6,367 nt of DNA, from positions 1 to 6,367 of the forward strand of contig JAAYGH010000012.1 of assembly GCA_012727825.1 (NCBI GenBank). Direction: 5' to 3'. Below, one piece after another: positions 4,814 to 6,367 of the stretch (its first letter is position 1; every line of letters starts with the position of its first letter). Source of the DNA: Trueperella sp. Its GTDB lineage: Bacteria > Actinomycetota > Actinomycetes > Actinomycetales > Actinomycetaceae. The position numbers and the translations under genes are program-made. Below the pieces are notes generated by a model. That model searched no databases, had not been told where the DNA came from, and saw only the letters and a program-made list of their open reading frames with translations.

Positions 4814-6256
4814 TCAGCTACCGGAATAGTGGCTTGGCCGCACATTTGGATCGGCAATGACGCGGCCATACTTCGTGACGAACTGCCATCCGCGTTCGTA
4901 GTGTTTGATGACGATGTGTTCGTCGTGAATCTTTTTATGGTGATGCCAGCACAGCAGAACGAGGTTATTGAAATCTGTCTGCCCTCCATGTTCCCAATAT
5001 TGAACATGGTGAATCTGGCTCGTCGCATAGGTTTGATCGCACCCCGGGAATCTACATGTTCGATCCCTGGCGATAATCGCTCTGGCTTGAGCCGGTGTGC
5101 AGATCTGATCTTTTCTACCGATGTCAAAAACTTGTGACCTGCCGTTGAATATGATTCTCGAAATCTGTGAGTCGCACATCATCAACTGCAACTGGGCAGG
5201 GGTGACGGGTGTTCCGTCATCGAGGTGTGCGGGGTCGAGACTTTCAAAGTGCTTCGCAGCGATGCCGGCGGGGATGATGGCTCGGAGTTTGCCAAGCACG
5301 GGATCGTGATCGCCTTGGCCGTGAAATTCTCGCTGGTTCTCAAGATCCTGGCTCATCTCGGCACGTGCGTCGGCGACGAGAAGCGTTTCGAGGTTCACAA
5401 GTGCAGAAATGTGGGGAACCAAGCGCGCATGTGGTTGGACCTCACCAGTTTGAACGGCGCGCTCACACAACTCTACGAGCGTCGCCGCACGCCTCTCGGG
5501 AAACGGCCGTTGGTCTCCTTTGCCCTTGCGCCCCATGGCGCCTTGAAGCGCGGTGTAGATTTTTTGTCCATTCATCTTCGTGAAGGTTCCGTTGAGAATC
5601 CATGTGCCATCTTTTTCGAACATGTGGAGCTTTTCTTGCCGGGCCAGCTCTTCTTCGGCTCGCTCTTCCGCGGCAGGCGAATGCTTGATCGACCATGTCC
5701 TGACCGCATTGCGGAAGTTCTCAACGGTCAAATTCAACGCGGCTTCGAGCAAAAATGCCTCGCCTTCCACCTGTTCGGCCAACTGCGCTTTCAGCTTCGG
5801 TGATCGGATAGCTGAGCGCACAAGATCGATATATGCCGGAGCAACGTGGCCGGCCAAGTTTGCCTCGCGGAACAGGGGTAAATCCTCAACCAGATCACGT
5901 GCTCGGGCGATATTTTGTTGAGATTGGCGACGGGGCTCTTGAGAAACTTTCTGCTCCAAGTCAACCAATGTGCGGGTGGAGCCACCCTCCCAATCTTTCC
6001 TCACATCGACCTCAGCTAAGACGCCAGACCGAATGGCGTCCATTCGGATCTTCCCGCGCGCCAATTCCCGGGAGAGATCGAGCCTCACCTGTCTATCCAA
6101 GGCGGTGACGTTGATTTCCGTTAACATTGCGAGCGCCTTGTTAAGAAGGTTAAGTGCCTCCACGGCCTGCTGCGAACGTGCCGAATTAAACCGTTCGAGA
6201 GTATCTGGACCGGACCCGGTAGCCAACCCGGGGTCGTTGGGAAATTCGACGAGCAC
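4814..6256 (-). CDS. DUF222 and HNH endonuclease domain protein (REP13E12-like)
   Basis: This is a putative DNA nuclease of 480 residues. The long N-terminal part (about 25-290) is a DUF222 region, mostly helical, ending in the typical charged stretch EERAEEELARQEK and then EKDGTWILNGTF and ERRAATLVELCERAV. The C-terminal HNH domain (about 395-450) is complete: Cys401 and Cys406 (CRFPGC) with Cys436 and a nearby His form a structural zinc site. His416-His417 (IHHV), Asn430/431 and His438-440/His444 supply the HNH catalytic set, so it should be active. Such proteins are numerous in actinobacteria, including the mycobacterial REP13E12 family. Their role is unproven; mobility or DNA repair have been considered. 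I chose GTG 6256 because AAGGAGG stands eight bases before it. GTG 6301 is in frame with only GAGGG three bases away and would add 15 residues. Upstream the frame closes at a stop at 6332-6334. No partner gene or element ends are visible. Confidence 0.9.
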   Translation of the reverse strand: MLVEFPNDPGLATGSGPDTLERFNSARSQQAVEALNLLNKALAMLTEINVTALDRQVRLDLSRELARGKIRMDAIRSGVLAEVDVRKDWEGGSTRTLVDLEQKVSQEPRRQSQQNIARARDLVEDLPLFREANLAGHVAPAYIDLVRSAIRSPKLKAQLAEQVEGEAFLLEAALNLTVENFRNAVRTWSIKHSPAAEERAEEELARQEKLHMFEKDGTWILNGTFTKMNGQKIYTALQGAMGRKGKGDQRPFPERRAATLVELCERAVQTGEVQPHARLVPHISALVNLETLLVADARAEMSQDLENQREFHGQGDHDPVLGKLRAIIPAGIAAKHFESLDPAHLDDGTPVTPAQLQLMMCDSQISRIIFNGRSQVFDIGRKDQICTPAQARAIIARDRTCRFPGCDQTYATSQIHHVQYWEHGGQTDFNNLVLLCWHHHKKIHDEHIVIKHYERGWQFVTKYGRVIADPNVRPSHYSGS

Positions 6257-6264
6257 AGCGAGCA

Positions 6265-6271
6265 CCTCCTT
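6265..6271 (-). promoter_or_regulatory. Strong Shine-Dalgarno site inside the longest HNH reading frame
   Basis: AAGGAGG on the minus strand, followed by TG, is a full match to the 16S tail. It lies eight bases before GTG 6256. It argues for that start over GTG 6301, unless the site is only a coincidence within the coding sequence (codons Lys-Glu-Val). Confidence 0.6.
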
Positions 6272-6367
6272 CGGTGCGATTCGAAAGGCCTGTGCGAGCA
6301 CGGACCCTCGTGGGGAGTAGATATGTCCATTTTATTCAGCTGTCCTCCCGGATTTTTCCCAATCCAC

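Noticed and set aside
4401..4829. Plus-strand frame of 142 codons with a six-residue ADTAGS-type repeat
   Set aside because: It overlaps the lipoprotein start antisense, has no family match, and its openness comes from stop-free 18-bp repeats that are equally open in other frames on both strands.
5225..5803. Plus-strand frame of 192 codons antisense to the HNH gene
   Set aside because: It is a shadow of the HNH gene, which has complete domain motifs in the minus frame; the plus frame has none.

Overview
This window looks like a chromosomal segment of a moderately GC-rich actinobacterium. The evidence is a DnaB with mycobacterial-type N-terminal wording (DVDAERSVLGGM, DFYRPAH, GEPADAITV, VPTAANAGYYA), strong AAGGAGG ribosome sites with GTG starts, and a DUF222-HNH protein of the REP13E12 kind that is multiplied in many actinobacteria. 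An Actinomycetaceae host (Trueperella/Arcanobacterium-like) is a plausible guess, but nothing here fixes the genus.

Layout, left to right. Bases 2-595 (+) are the C-terminal half of a zinc-dependent MetE-like (cobalamin-independent methionine synthase / epoxyalkane:CoM transferase type) methyltransferase. Bases 596-1095 contain no convincing gene. Most of that gap (about 623-910) is a degenerate 16-bp tandem repeat with a roughly 80-bp higher-order duplication, followed by the leader of dnaB. Replicative helicase DnaB (1096-2439, +) has no intein. A 12-TM MFS exporter of the EntS/MFS_3 type follows (2563-3852, +). After a short convergent gap, the minus strand carries a small unrecognised lipoprotein (3987-4448). 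It is preceded, in its own direction, by a second intergenic array: nine 18-bp repeats (4581-4742), with a perfect 16-bp inverted repeat (4574-4589 / 4752-4767) around them. Upstream of that, still on the minus strand, is a complete DUF222-HNH endonuclease-like gene (start about 6256, end 4814).

The genes do not form one pathway: methyl transfer, replication, export, an unknown lipoprotein and a putative nuclease stand side by side, mostly as single transcription units. The unusual material is the two repeat arrays. Each begins within about 50 bases after a stop codon, lies between two genes pointing the same way, and is read along with transcription. They share a related word: 658-674 matches the inverted-repeat arm at 4752-4767 at 14 of 17 aligned columns. 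They may be two members of one undescribed repeat family. Its function (3'-UTR structure, nucleoid or regulator binding, or mobile-element remnant) cannot be settled from this window.
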